Source: Bacteroidales bacterium | GTDB taxonomy: Bacteria; Bacteroidota; Bacteroidia; Bacteroidales; F082 | DNA length: 64,000 bases | Direction of reading: 5' to 3' | NCBI GenBank assembly: GCA_017477425.1 | Contig: JAFUVT010000003.1 | Span: 1-64,000, forward strand | Made by a program: the position numbers and the translations under genes | The notes under the pieces: model-generated | Told to the model about the DNA's origin: nothing | The model's database searches: none | The model's input: only the letters and a program-made list of their open reading frames with translations | Shown here: positions 26,332-34,293 of the stretch, in pieces | Numbering within the stretch: position 1 is the stretch's first letter | Layout: each line of letters begins with the position of its first letter

Positions 26332-26811
26332 ATGTCAAAAGCCTATTTTTCAGCAGGTTGCTTTTGGGGTGTGGAGTATTACTTCAAGCGACTCAAAGGC
26401 GTGACGAAGACCGCCGTCGGATTCATGGGCGGCGACATCGAGAACCCGAGCTACAAGCAAGTGAAAACCGGCACGACGGGGCATTTGGAGACCATCGAAG
26501 TGACATACGACCCCGAACAGGTTTCCTACGAAGCTATGGTGCGTTATTTCTTTGAAATCCACGACTTTGAGCAAGTCGATGGTCAAGGCGTGGACATCGG
26601 GACGCAATACCTTTCCGCCATTTGGTTCAACGACACGGTGGAGCGCGACACGGCCATCAAGGTTTTCGGCCAACTGACGCAGATGGGCTACCATCCCGCC
26701 ACGCAAATCCGCGAGGCCAAACCGTTCTATCTCGCCGAGGACTACCATCAAGATTACCTCGACGAGCGGCAGGAAACGCCGGAATGCCACGTTTGGCGGA
26801 AGATATTCTAA
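26332..26811 (+). CDS. msrA: Peptide methionine-S-sulfoxide reductase MsrA
   Basis: A 159-aa repair enzyme reducing methionine-S-sulfoxide in proteins. The active-site motif GCFWGVEYYF puts the catalytic Cys at residue 10; YLSAIWF and the family-typical EDYHQDYL are present. A C-terminal cysteine (ECHVW) may act as resolving residue. There is no fused MsrB domain. It follows the second C10 protease by 5 nt, and its stop overlaps the stop of the convergent GLUG-type gene by 4 bp, with no terminator between them. Confidence 0.96.
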   Translation: MSKAYFSAGCFWGVEYYFKRLKGVTKTAVGFMGGDIENPSYKQVKTGTTGHLETIEVTYDPEQVSYEAMVRYFFEIHDFEQVDGQGVDIGTQYLSAIWFNDTVERDTAIKVFGQLTQMGYHPATQIREAKPFYLAEDYHQDYLDERQETPECHVWRKIF

Positions 26812-28823
26812 TTCAGCACGACCTTCCTTGTGAGGCACTTCTCCGCGTTGCGGATTCTCAACAGGTACATCCCCTGAGACAAATTGCCCAATTCCAGCCA
26901 AGTGCTCTTGCCGCTGAAGGTCTTGGCAACTACCACTTGACCGCTCATGTTGAAGAGTTCCACAGCCGTGGTTTCAGCTTCGTTGGGCAATTCCACACAA
27001 ATCGCGCTGTTTGCAGGATTCGGAAAGGCGTTAATCTCCTCTGAAACAGACAATTCGTCAACATTCCAGGGCCACTGGTTGCCGAAAAGCGGGAAACCGC
27101 CATTGCACATCTGCGTGTCCTCGCGCCAGCGACTCACCTCGCCGAGCGCGGGAAAAGCGTTTTCGACTTCCTCCGCTCCGGCATTCAGGGCATTGAGCAA
27201 GTCTTGCGTGTTATGAATGGGAGTTTCAAGTTGCCAAACGCTTGACGAAGCCGTAGGCACAAAAGCACTCGAATTATCAAGCTCCGGACCTTGACCATTG
27301 CTGCCGTATTCATCGGTGGCCAACCAATAGCAGCTGCTGAATTGTTCGTTAGTGGATGCATATCCGACAATGGAACCTCTCGGGCAGACATAGTTGTCGA
27401 TTTCATGGATGAGTTCGCCGGTGCTGTACGCATTGACGACCCTGTCTTGCGAAAGCGACAATTCGCCCACGATACCGCCTACCCCAATGCGAGCCCCTAC
27501 GGTTGCCGTATTGTATACATTCAGAATCCGCATCACATATCCATTACTAGAACCCAAAATTCCACCTGCGAGATAAGCGTTTTCGACTACCATGCCGCTA
27601 TTGCTGCAATCCACGACGAACAGCTTCTCGATGCCACCACCTGTCGCAAACCCCACGATGCCTCCTGCTTCATCATTGGAGCCTGTAATCTCCCCATAGT
27701 TATGGCAATTGCGAATGAAATTCTCGCAAGGCGACCCTCCAAGGAGCGGGTCAGGCTCAAACCTTCCAACCATGCCCCCGATTTTAGAGATGCCACCTGC
27801 TCCACCGCCATAAATCCAGCCGTGATTCTCGCAATTGAGCATGTTCCCTCCATACAACTTGCCAACCATGCCACCACTTTGATAATTACCTGTTACGCTG
27901 GCGCCATTCTGGCAGTCGTTGAAGTTGACATTGACTCCCAAACCTACCATGCCACCTGCCCACTTGCTGCAATGTACTTCGTTCCAGCATTGGCACGACT
28001 CCAACCTGCCGTTTCGCATGAATCCGACAAGACTGCCAACCGCCTCCGAACCCATCACGACAGTATTGCTTGAACAATTCGATACAACAGAAGGCACCGA
28101 CGTCCCCCAAAGGAGATACTCGGTGATTTCTCCCACCAGTCCGCCTGCCAATCTTCCATATACAGCCACGTCTTGCTCTGCATGGCAATCGACAATGTGG
28201 CAAGTGTCGAGCGAGTTTTGGCTCACGCCGTAAGGCAAGCCCATAAAACCCACCATGCCACCCGCCGACCGCGCCTCGCAAGTGACGGAGGCTTCATTGA
28301 CATAGCAGCCCGAAATATCGGTCAGTCCAGCACAGCCCACCAAAGTTCCTGCATATCTTGAGCCTGTCAACCTGCAATTCGTAAGGGAGATGTTTTGTAT
28401 TTCGGCATCATTGGTGCAACCGAACAAGCCGACGACCTCGTCATTGGTCGGGCTGTCGTAATACAAGCCTGAAATGGTCATCTTATTACCTTCGAAATGG
28501 CCAGTAAAGAAACAAGGCACGCTATCCACCACGTGACCGATAGGTATCCAATTGAGAGGATTCACGTTCAGGTCGCTATTCAGGCAGATGTCGTCAGTAA
28601 GGATATAATATGCGTCGCCACCATGACCCGTGTTGGTTTGTTGCGCGAGCAAGGCCAACTGCTGGGGTGTTGCAATCTGATAAGGGTTTTCGGGTGTGCC
28701 GTCGCCGCCAGCATAGGCTTCGGCAACGGTGCCGTCCCAGCAGTCGTTAGGGCGTGGTTGGGCTTGCGCCAAAGAAACGGACAATACGGCAATCAACAAA
28801 AAAGAAGTAAGGTATCTTTTCAT
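26808..28823 (-). CDS. GLUG-repeat-type surface protein with T9SS tail
   Basis: A 671-aa exported protein. Start at 28,823 gives the signal peptide MKRYLTSFLLIAVLSVSLAQAQ; nine codons upstream are open but precede it poorly. From about residue 130 to 520 it carries repeats of the form AGGMVGxxxxxxxxxNCxNxGxVxG, as in GLUG-motif adhesins and related beta-solenoids. The C-terminus (INAFPNPANSAICVEL...GMYLLRIRNAEKCLTRKVVLN) is a T9SS type A sorting domain. Its role is probably surface adhesion or glycan/protein binding; the ligand is unknown. Own -7 element upstream, divergent from pckA. Confidence 0.88.
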   Translation of the reverse strand: MKRYLTSFLLIAVLSVSLAQAQPRPNDCWDGTVAEAYAGGDGTPENPYQIATPQQLALLAQQTNTGHGGDAYYILTDDICLNSDLNVNPLNWIPIGHVVDSVPCFFTGHFEGNKMTISGLYYDSPTNDEVVGLFGCTNDAEIQNISLTNCRLTGSRYAGTLVGCAGLTDISGCYVNEASVTCEARSAGGMVGFMGLPYGVSQNSLDTCHIVDCHAEQDVAVYGRLAGGLVGEITEYLLWGTSVPSVVSNCSSNTVVMGSEAVGSLVGFMRNGRLESCQCWNEVHCSKWAGGMVGLGVNVNFNDCQNGASVTGNYQSGGMVGKLYGGNMLNCENHGWIYGGGAGGISKIGGMVGRFEPDPLLGGSPCENFIRNCHNYGEITGSNDEAGGIVGFATGGGIEKLFVVDCSNSGMVVENAYLAGGILGSSNGYVMRILNVYNTATVGARIGVGGIVGELSLSQDRVVNAYSTGELIHEIDNYVCPRGSIVGYASTNEQFSSCYWLATDEYGSNGQGPELDNSSAFVPTASSSVWQLETPIHNTQDLLNALNAGAEEVENAFPALGEVSRWREDTQMCNGGFPLFGNQWPWNVDELSVSEEINAFPNPANSAICVELPNEAETTAVELFNMSGQVVVAKTFSGKSTWLELGNLSQGMYLLRIRNAEKCLTRKVVLN

Positions 28824-28847
28824 TTCAAAGAGGTTTTGTTTGTTGCG

Positions 28848-28855
28848 CAAAAGTA
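28848..28855 (-). promoter_or_regulatory. -7 promoter element of the GLUG-type gene
   Basis: TACTTTTG on the minus strand, 24 bp before the ATG at 28,823. Confidence 0.7.
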
Positions 28856-28897
28856 CGAAATAATCGAAAGAATTGGGAGGATTTTCCCTTTTTCTTT

Positions 28898-28926
28898 TTG
28901 AGTGAAAGAATTATTCCTTACTTTTG
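28898..28926 (+). promoter_or_regulatory. Promoter of pckA
   Basis: TTG at 28,898-28,900, 18-bp spacer, TACTTTTG at 28,919-28,926. It overlaps the first ATG of the open frame (28,924), which excludes that codon as the start. Confidence 0.75.
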
Positions 28927-28953
28927 CGCATCATTTCACTAAACATTTCAATT

Positions 28954-30585
28954 ATGGCAAAAAACATCGAAGAAATCAGAAGCGCACTGGCCGCCTGCGG
29001 CATCACCGGTGCAAAGGAAATCTATTATAACCCGAGCTACGAGCAGCTCTTCAAGGACGAGATGAATCCCGCCCTGACGGGCTACGACAAAGGCGTCTTG
29101 ACCGAACTCAACGCCGTCAACGTGATGACGGGCATCTACACTGGCCGCTCGCCCAAGGACAAATACATCGTCATGGACCAGAACTCGAAGGACACCGTTT
29201 GGTGGACCACCGAGGGCTACAAGAACGACAACCACCCGATGAGCGAAGAGGTGTGGGCACAAGTGAAAGACCTCGCCAAGAAACAACTTTGCGACAAGAA
29301 CCTCTATGTGGTCGACGCGTTCTGCGGCGCCAACAAGGACACTCGCATGGCCGTCCGCTTCATCATGGAAGTGGCATGGCAGGCCCATTTCGTGCTCAAT
29401 ATGTTCATCAAGCCGACGGCTGAGGAACTGGCCGACTTCAAGCCCAACTTCACCGTCTACACCGCCTCAAAAGCCAAGGTCGACAACTACAAGGAACTCG
29501 GCCTCAACAGCGACACTTGCGTGGCCTTCAACGTGACCTCGCGCGAACAGGTGATTCTGAACACCTGGTACGGCGGCGAAATGAAGAAAGGTATGTTCTC
29601 GATGATGAACTACTACCTGCCGCTGCAAGGCATCGCCGCCATGCACTGCTCAGCCAACACCGACATGCAAGGCGAAAACACCGCCATCTTCTTCGGCCTG
29701 AGCGGCACGGGCAAGACCACCCTCAGCACCGACCCGAAGCGCCTGCTCATCGGCGACGACGAGCACGGCTGGGACGACGAAGGCGTGTTCAACTTCGAAG
29801 GCGGCTGCTACGCCAAGGTCATCAACCTCGACAAGGAGAGCGAGCCCGACATCTACAACGCCATCAAGCGCAACGCCCTGCTGGAGAATGTCACCGTCGA
29901 CGCCAACGGCAAAATCGACTTCAAGGACAAGAGCGTGACCGAGAACACCCGCGTCAGCTACCCCATCGAGCACATCGAGAAGATCGTCAAGAACGTGCGC
30001 CCCGTCTCGTCGGGTCCCGCCGCCAAGAATGTCATCTTCCTCAGCGCAGATGCTTTTGGCGTGCTGCCTCCCGTCAGCATCCTGACGCCTGAACAATGCA
30101 AATACTACTTCCTGAGTGGCTTCACCGCCAAACTGGCCGGCACCGAGCGCGGCATCACCGAGCCCACGCCGACCTTCAGTGCCTGCTTCGGCCAAGCCTT
30201 CCTCGAACTGCATCCGACCAAGTATGCCGAGGAGCTGGTGAAGAAGATGGAAAAGAGCCACGCCAAGGCTTACCTCGTCAACACGGGCTGGAATGGCACG
30301 GGCAAGCGCATCTCCATCCGCGACACGCGCGGCATCATCGACGCCATCCTTGACGGCTCGATTGAGAAAGCCCCGACCAAGAAGATCCCGTATTTCGACT
30401 TCGAGGTGCCCACCGCACTGCCTGGCGTCGACCCGAACATCCTCGACCCGCGCGACACCTACGCCGACAAGAGCGTTTGGGAAGAGAAAGCCAAAGACCT
30501 CAGCTCGCGCTTCATCAAGAACTTCGAGAAGTTCACGACCAACGAGGCGGGCAAGGCTTTGGTGACCGCTGGTCCGAGACTGTAA
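28954..30585 (+). CDS. pckA: Phosphoenolpyruvate carboxykinase (ATP)
   Basis: A 543-aa enzyme interconverting oxaloacetate + ATP and PEP + CO2 + ADP; in Bacteroidales it often runs toward oxaloacetate during succinate fermentation. Visible: [11 protein letters not shown] (substrate loop), kinase-1a P-loop [14 protein letters not shown] at 248-261, [22 protein letters not shown] (metal/kinase-2), and [14 protein letters not shown] near the C-terminus. I chose [12 protein letters not shown] at 28,954 because the promoter covers the more upstream ATG. It is monocistronic, with a strong terminator after it. GC-rich codon use suggests high expression. Confidence 0.97.
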   Translation: MAKNIEEIRSALAACGITGAKEIYYNPSYEQLFKDEMNPALTGYDKGVLTELNAVNVMTGIYTGRSPKDKYIVMDQNSKDTVWWTTEGYKNDNHPMSEEVWAQVKDLAKKQLCDKNLYVVDAFCGANKDTRMAVRFIMEVAWQAHFVLNMFIKPTAEELADFKPNFTVYTASKAKVDNYKELGLNSDTCVAFNVTSREQVILNTWYGGEMKKGMFSMMNYYLPLQGIAAMHCSANTDMQGENTAIFFGLSGTGKTTLSTDPKRLLIGDDEHGWDDEGVFNFEGGCYAKVINLDKESEPDIYNAIKRNALLENVTVDANGKIDFKDKSVTENTRVSYPIEHIEKIVKNVRPVSSGPAAKNVIFLSADAFGVLPPVSILTPEQCKYYFLSGFTAKLAGTERGITEPTPTFSACFGQAFLELHPTKYAEELVKKMEKSHAKAYLVNTGWNGTGKRISIRDTRGIIDAILDGSIEKAPTKKIPYFDFEVPTALPGVDPNILDPRDTYADKSVWEEKAKDLSSRFIKNFEKFTTNEAGKALVTAGPRL

Positions 30586-30601
30586 ACATTCATTCAAATA
30601 C

Positions 30602-30635
30602 AGCGAGCCGTCCCTGTCGGGACGGCTCGCTTTTA
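30602..30635 (+). terminator. Terminator of pckA
   Basis: AGCGAGCCGTCCC/GGGACGGCTCGCT hairpin (loop TGTC region) followed by TTTT. Confidence 0.9.
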
Positions 30636-30690
30636 ATTACACGTTTTTTGGATTTGTTTTCCAATCGATGAAAAGTAATTGTTTTTTTTC

Positions 30691-30698
30691 TACTTTTG
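30691..30698 (+). promoter_or_regulatory. -7 promoter element of small T9SS gene 1
   Basis: TACTTTTG; it overlaps an upstream ATG of the frame and so supports the start at 30,750. Confidence 0.7.
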
Positions 30699-30749
30699 TC
30701 GCGTGCGATACACCAAGCAGAAGAAATCAACTTTTTAAATTACATCTAT

Positions 30750-31373
30750 ATGAAAAAGCTATTTTTACTTGCAGCAGTCCTGTTCGTTGGACTGGGACTC
30801 AAAGCTCAAAGCAACGCCTTCGAAAACGTGGTCATTAGCCCTGATTCATTGTACTACTCAGGAGGCGGATGCTGTCCTACCATCAACTTCATCCTCATCG
30901 AGAACATGAGTGACGAAACCATGATCATCAACGGAATGCACTCCGACGCATTCTATGTTGAATGCTTTTACAAAGACATCAACGTGACCGAAGAAGGCTT
31001 GTTCATCGCTCCTGGCGAAAGCGCAGAAATCTCTGTCAGCGTTGGTCCCTTGGAGACTGGAGACATCGAAGGCACCATGGTCATCGACACGGATTTCGGT
31101 GAGTATGTGATTTACCTCAATTACGAAGAGACCTACGGCTTGGAAGAGAGCTCGGCCCGCGTCGAGATTTATCCCAATCCGGCCAAGGACTTTGTCACCA
31201 TCGGGTGCCAAGGCCAGCAAAGCATCAAGGTCTTCAACGCCGTGGGACAAATCATCGACGAATGGGTTGCTGAAGGCGACCTCGTCACGATTTCGACTTC
31301 AAAATACGCCAACGGAGTCTATTTCGTCCAGGTTGGTGACACTCAAGTCCGCCGCCTCGTCATCCTTCATTGA
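30750..31373 (+). CDS. Small T9SS-sorted protein, paralogue 1
   Basis: A 207-aa exported protein: signal peptide MKKLFLLAAVLFVGLGLKAQ, a central beta-rich domain of about 100 residues resembling an Ig-like/DUF-type fold (conserved with the next gene: VISPDSLYY..., TMVIDTDFGEYVIYLNYE), and a T9SS type A tail (VEIYPNPAKDFVTI...GVYFVQVGDTQVRRLVILH). A CC pair in GGGCCPT is unusual. No enzyme motif is visible. The next gene is a diverged duplicate, each with its own promoter. Confidence 0.8.
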   Translation: MKKLFLLAAVLFVGLGLKAQSNAFENVVISPDSLYYSGGGCCPTINFILIENMSDETMIINGMHSDAFYVECFYKDINVTEEGLFIAPGESAEISVSVGPLETGDIEGTMVIDTDFGEYVIYLNYEETYGLEESSARVEIYPNPAKDFVTIGCQGQQSIKVFNAVGQIIDEWVAEGDLVTISTSKYANGVYFVQVGDTQVRRLVILH

Positions 31374-31393
31374 GAATGAGACAACGCAAATTC

Positions 31394-31428
31394 AAAGGTC
31401 GTTCCGACACTTCGGGACGGCCTTTTTT
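31394..31428 (+). terminator. Terminator after small T9SS gene 1
   Basis: AAAGGTCGTTCCG/CGGGACGGCCTTT imperfect hairpin followed by TTTTTT. Confidence 0.8.
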
Positions 31429-31444
31429 GATATTTCAAAAATAA

Positions 31445-31477
31445 TTTGCGATGTTCGTTATTTTTTGTCTACTTTTG
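31445..31477 (+). promoter_or_regulatory. Promoter of small T9SS gene 2
   Basis: TTTG at 31,445-31,448, 21-bp spacer, TACTTTTG at 31,470-31,477. Confidence 0.7.
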
Positions 31478-31523
31478 CACCTAATTAAGTAAAATCAAAC
31501 TGACAAAACTAATCCTACTAGAA

Positions 31524-32147
31524 ATGAAAAAAGCACTTACACTCATCGCTGCCATCGTTTTGTGCTTCAACTTAAGCGCACAAAACAACTTCGAGGACGA
31601 GCAAGTCATCGTCACCCCCGACTCGTTGCATCTTTATTTCCACGGCTGCTCGCCCCATGGTGAGCGGGTCAGCATCACCAACCTCACATCGGAAGACCTG
31701 GTCGTCAACCGTTGCTATGCCGAGAATTTCCACGTGGAATGCCTTTACGAAGGTGAGAACATCGCCGAAACAGGCGTGATCATACCCATCGGCGAGACCG
31801 TGTTGCTCGACACCTATGCCACCCCATACGCGAAAGACGTTTACGGAACCCTTTACATCGATACCGACTTTGGCGTCTATCCCATCACGCTTTACTACGA
31901 GAGCGTCTATAGCGTTGAAGAAAACCATTCACCTTTCAGCCTAGCCCCCAATCCTGCCAACGACTTCGTCAGCATCAAGGGCGAAAACATGGGCATGGTC
32001 AGCATCTTCAATATGCTGGGACAGAAGGTGGAAGAGCGCTTCGCCGAAAACAAGGAAGTGATTTTTCACACATCACATTATCCGAATGGCATATATTTTG
32101 CACGAACCGCCAACGGCGAAACAAAACGCTTTGTCATCGCACATTAA
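31524..32147 (+). CDS. Small T9SS-sorted protein, paralogue 2
   Basis: A 207-aa paralogue of the 30,750 gene. Signal peptide MKKALTLIAAIVLCFNLSAQ, then VTPDSLHLYF, ENFHVECLYEGENIAETG and GTLYIDTDFGVYPITLYYE align with paralogue 1; the T9SS tail is FSLAPNPANDFVSI...GIYFARTANGETKRFVIAH. Function unknown; the shared middle domain is the only feature. The next gene follows after 37 bp without a terminator, so they may be co-transcribed. Confidence 0.8.
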   Translation: MKKALTLIAAIVLCFNLSAQNNFEDEQVIVTPDSLHLYFHGCSPHGERVSITNLTSEDLVVNRCYAENFHVECLYEGENIAETGVIIPIGETVLLDTYATPYAKDVYGTLYIDTDFGVYPITLYYESVYSVEENHSPFSLAPNPANDFVSIKGENMGMVSIFNMLGQKVEERFAENKEVIFHTSHYPNGIYFARTANGETKRFVIAH

Positions 32148-32184
32148 AATTAAATGAACTAATCAATAAACAAACTTATTAAAA

Positions 32185-32985
32185 ATGAAGAAAACCATTA
32201 GAAGAATCGCCCCTGTGGCGCTTGTCCTCCTGGGACTGGCAACCCTTTCGTTCACTGCCAATGACGGCATCACGCTCAAGCTGCAACCGCAAAAGGGAAA
32301 GAACTACACCATCAACGTGAAGAACACCTCCATGAACATCATGGAAGTGATGGGACAGACACAAAACCAATCGCAAACCATCGAGACGCGCCAATCCTTC
32401 ACCGTGAAGGACGTCAACGCGAGCCAATCCACTCTGGAGACCCAAGTCGAGGCCATCAAGATGAGCATCGGCGCAGGCGGCATGAAGCTGGAATACGACT
32501 CCGAGCATCCTGAAAAGACCAGCCCGATGTTGGCTTCGCAAACCGCCGAATTCGACAAAGTCCTCAACAAGCCTGCCACTGTGGCTTATAACGCACAGGG
32601 CGAATTTGTAGGCGAAGCCACCGACCTTGAGATGAACCAACTCTCAAACGTCATCATCAAGCTCCCGACCAACGAATTGACCGTCGGCAGCAAATGGACC
32701 GACGAAAAGACGCAAAACATGAGCGGCGCTGGCGAAATTAAGGTCAACGTGGAATACACCGTCACGGCCATCTCGAAGAAGAGCGTCGACGTCAGCTACT
32801 CTGGCAAGATCAATTCGGAAGAAGCCACGGGCAACATCACTGGCACCGCGAGCATCAATCCCCAAACCGGCCTTGTCATGACCCGTTCCGAGAAGGAGAA
32901 CCTCTCCATGACCATCTCGCAACAAGGTCTGAGCATCCCGGTGACGATGGCCGCCAACACCACAGTGACCCTCACTGAGAAATAA
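32185..32985 (+). CDS. Exported DUF6263-like protein
   Basis: A 266-aa protein with an N-terminal signal (RRIAPVALVLLGLATLSFTA). The pattern LKLQPQKGKNYTINVKNTSMN..., repeated amphipathic beta strands, PTNELTVGSKWTDEKT and TGTASINPQTGLVMTRSEKENL fit the DUF6263 family of exported Bacteroidota proteins with no known function. There is no lipobox or T9SS tail, so it is probably periplasmic. Assignment is from pattern recall, not a search. A strong terminator follows. Confidence 0.7.
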   Translation: MKKTIRRIAPVALVLLGLATLSFTANDGITLKLQPQKGKNYTINVKNTSMNIMEVMGQTQNQSQTIETRQSFTVKDVNASQSTLETQVEAIKMSIGAGGMKLEYDSEHPEKTSPMLASQTAEFDKVLNKPATVAYNAQGEFVGEATDLEMNQLSNVIIKLPTNELTVGSKWTDEKTQNMSGAGEIKVNVEYTVTAISKKSVDVSYSGKINSEEATGNITGTASINPQTGLVMTRSEKENLSMTISQQGLSIPVTMAANTTVTLTEK

Positions 32986-33006
32986 TAATCATTACCCAAT
33001 ACAACA

Positions 33007-33040
33007 AAAGCCCATCGAATTGCTTCGATGGGCTTTCTTT
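33007..33040. terminator. Terminator between DUF6263-like gene and dnaN
   Basis: AAAGCCCATCGAA-TTGC-TTCGATGGGCTTT hairpin followed by CTTTTT; A-rich on the other side, so it may also serve dnaN. Confidence 0.88.
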
Positions 33041-33057
33041 TTGGCTTGTAGCGTGTC

Positions 33058-34185
33058 TTACGAGTTGAGCATCACGGGCATAAGCAACATGAGCAGGTCT
33101 TCCGACTCGTTCTCGTTGTCGATGGGCGTGAGGATACCGGCACGGTTGGGGGCCGACATCTCCAGTTTCACCTCGTTGCTGTCGAAGTTGCCCAGCATTT
33201 CCTGGAAGAAACGCGAGTTGAACCCGATTTCCATGTCCTGACCCGAGTAGCTGCACGTCAGGCGTTCCTTGGCTTCGTTGTAGAAGTCGATGTCTTCAGC
33301 AGTGAGCATGATTTCCTGTCCCGTGATGCGGAAACGCACCTGATGGGTGGCCTTGCTGGAGAAGACAGCTACACGACGGATGGCCGAGAGGAAGGTCTGG
33401 CGGTCGATGGTCAGCTGGTTGGGGTTCTGCTTCGGAATGACAGCTTCGTAGTTGGGATAGCGTCCTTCGATGAGGCGGCAGATCAACATATAGTCACCAA
33501 AGACGAAGCAGGCATTGGTCTTGTTGAACTCGATGCGAACAGGTTCGTCGGCGAGGGTACTGAGGATGTTCTTCAATTGGTTGATCGGTTTCTTCGGCAT
33601 GATGAACGAGGCCGCCACGTCTGACTTGACGTCCATTCTTCTGTAGCGCACCAACTTGTGGGCATCGGTGGCGACGAAAGTGAGGAAATTCTCTGTCATC
33701 TCCATCAGCACGCCCGACATGATAGGACGAATTTCGTCTTGCCCCGTAGCGAACACGGTTTTCTCGAAGCCTTTGGCCAGCACGTCGGCAGGGATTTCCC
33801 ACACCAAGGTCTCAGCCATCACGGGCAGCTGCGGGAATTCGTCGCTCTTGTGACCAGCCAGCTTATAGCGGCCTTCACCAGCGATAAGCTCGACAGCAAG
33901 CGTGTTGTTGTCGACCGAAATCGTGATCGGCACGTCGGGGAAGTTCTTCATGATTTCGAGCAGCAACCGAGCAGGAATGGTGACTTCTCCAGTGCCGTCA
34001 ACCATATCGGGCACCATGCTGACCGTCATGGTCACATCAAGGTCAGAGGTCGTGATCTTCAGTTCGTTTTCAGTCAACTGAAACAAGAAGTCGTCCAAAA
34101 TCGGCAACGTGTTTTTCGAGCCGATAACGCCACTCAAGGCTTGCAGACTCTTCAATAGCTTTAAACTTGATACTATGAATTTCAT
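33058..34185 (-). CDS. dnaN: DNA polymerase III subunit beta (sliding clamp)
   Basis: A 375-aa ring-forming processivity clamp with three repeated domains. MKFIVSSLKLLKSLQALSGVIGSKNTLPILDDFLFQL is the standard N-terminus, HKSDEFPQLP and ATDAHKLVRYR lie in domains 1-2, and the C-terminus LLMLLMPVMLNS retains the hydrophobic peptide-binding end. Length is typical. It is not next to dnaA in this window. No clear -7 element is visible in the 108 bp upstream. Confidence 0.97.
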   Translation of the reverse strand: MKFIVSSLKLLKSLQALSGVIGSKNTLPILDDFLFQLTENELKITTSDLDVTMTVSMVPDMVDGTGEVTIPARLLLEIMKNFPDVPITISVDNNTLAVELIAGEGRYKLAGHKSDEFPQLPVMAETLVWEIPADVLAKGFEKTVFATGQDEIRPIMSGVLMEMTENFLTFVATDAHKLVRYRRMDVKSDVAASFIMPKKPINQLKNILSTLADEPVRIEFNKTNACFVFGDYMLICRLIEGRYPNYEAVIPKQNPNQLTIDRQTFLSAIRRVAVFSSKATHQVRFRITGQEIMLTAEDIDFYNEAKERLTCSYSGQDMEIGFNSRFFQEMLGNFDSNEVKLEMSAPNRAGILTPIDNENESEDLLMLLMPVMLNS

Positions 34186-34293
34186 CGCAATATAGGTTTT
34201 TTATTTCATTCAGATTTGAAGTTGTAAAATTACAAATAATTGGAATATGAAGCCTATTTTAGGCAAAATTTTTCTCAATTTTTCATTTCCATA

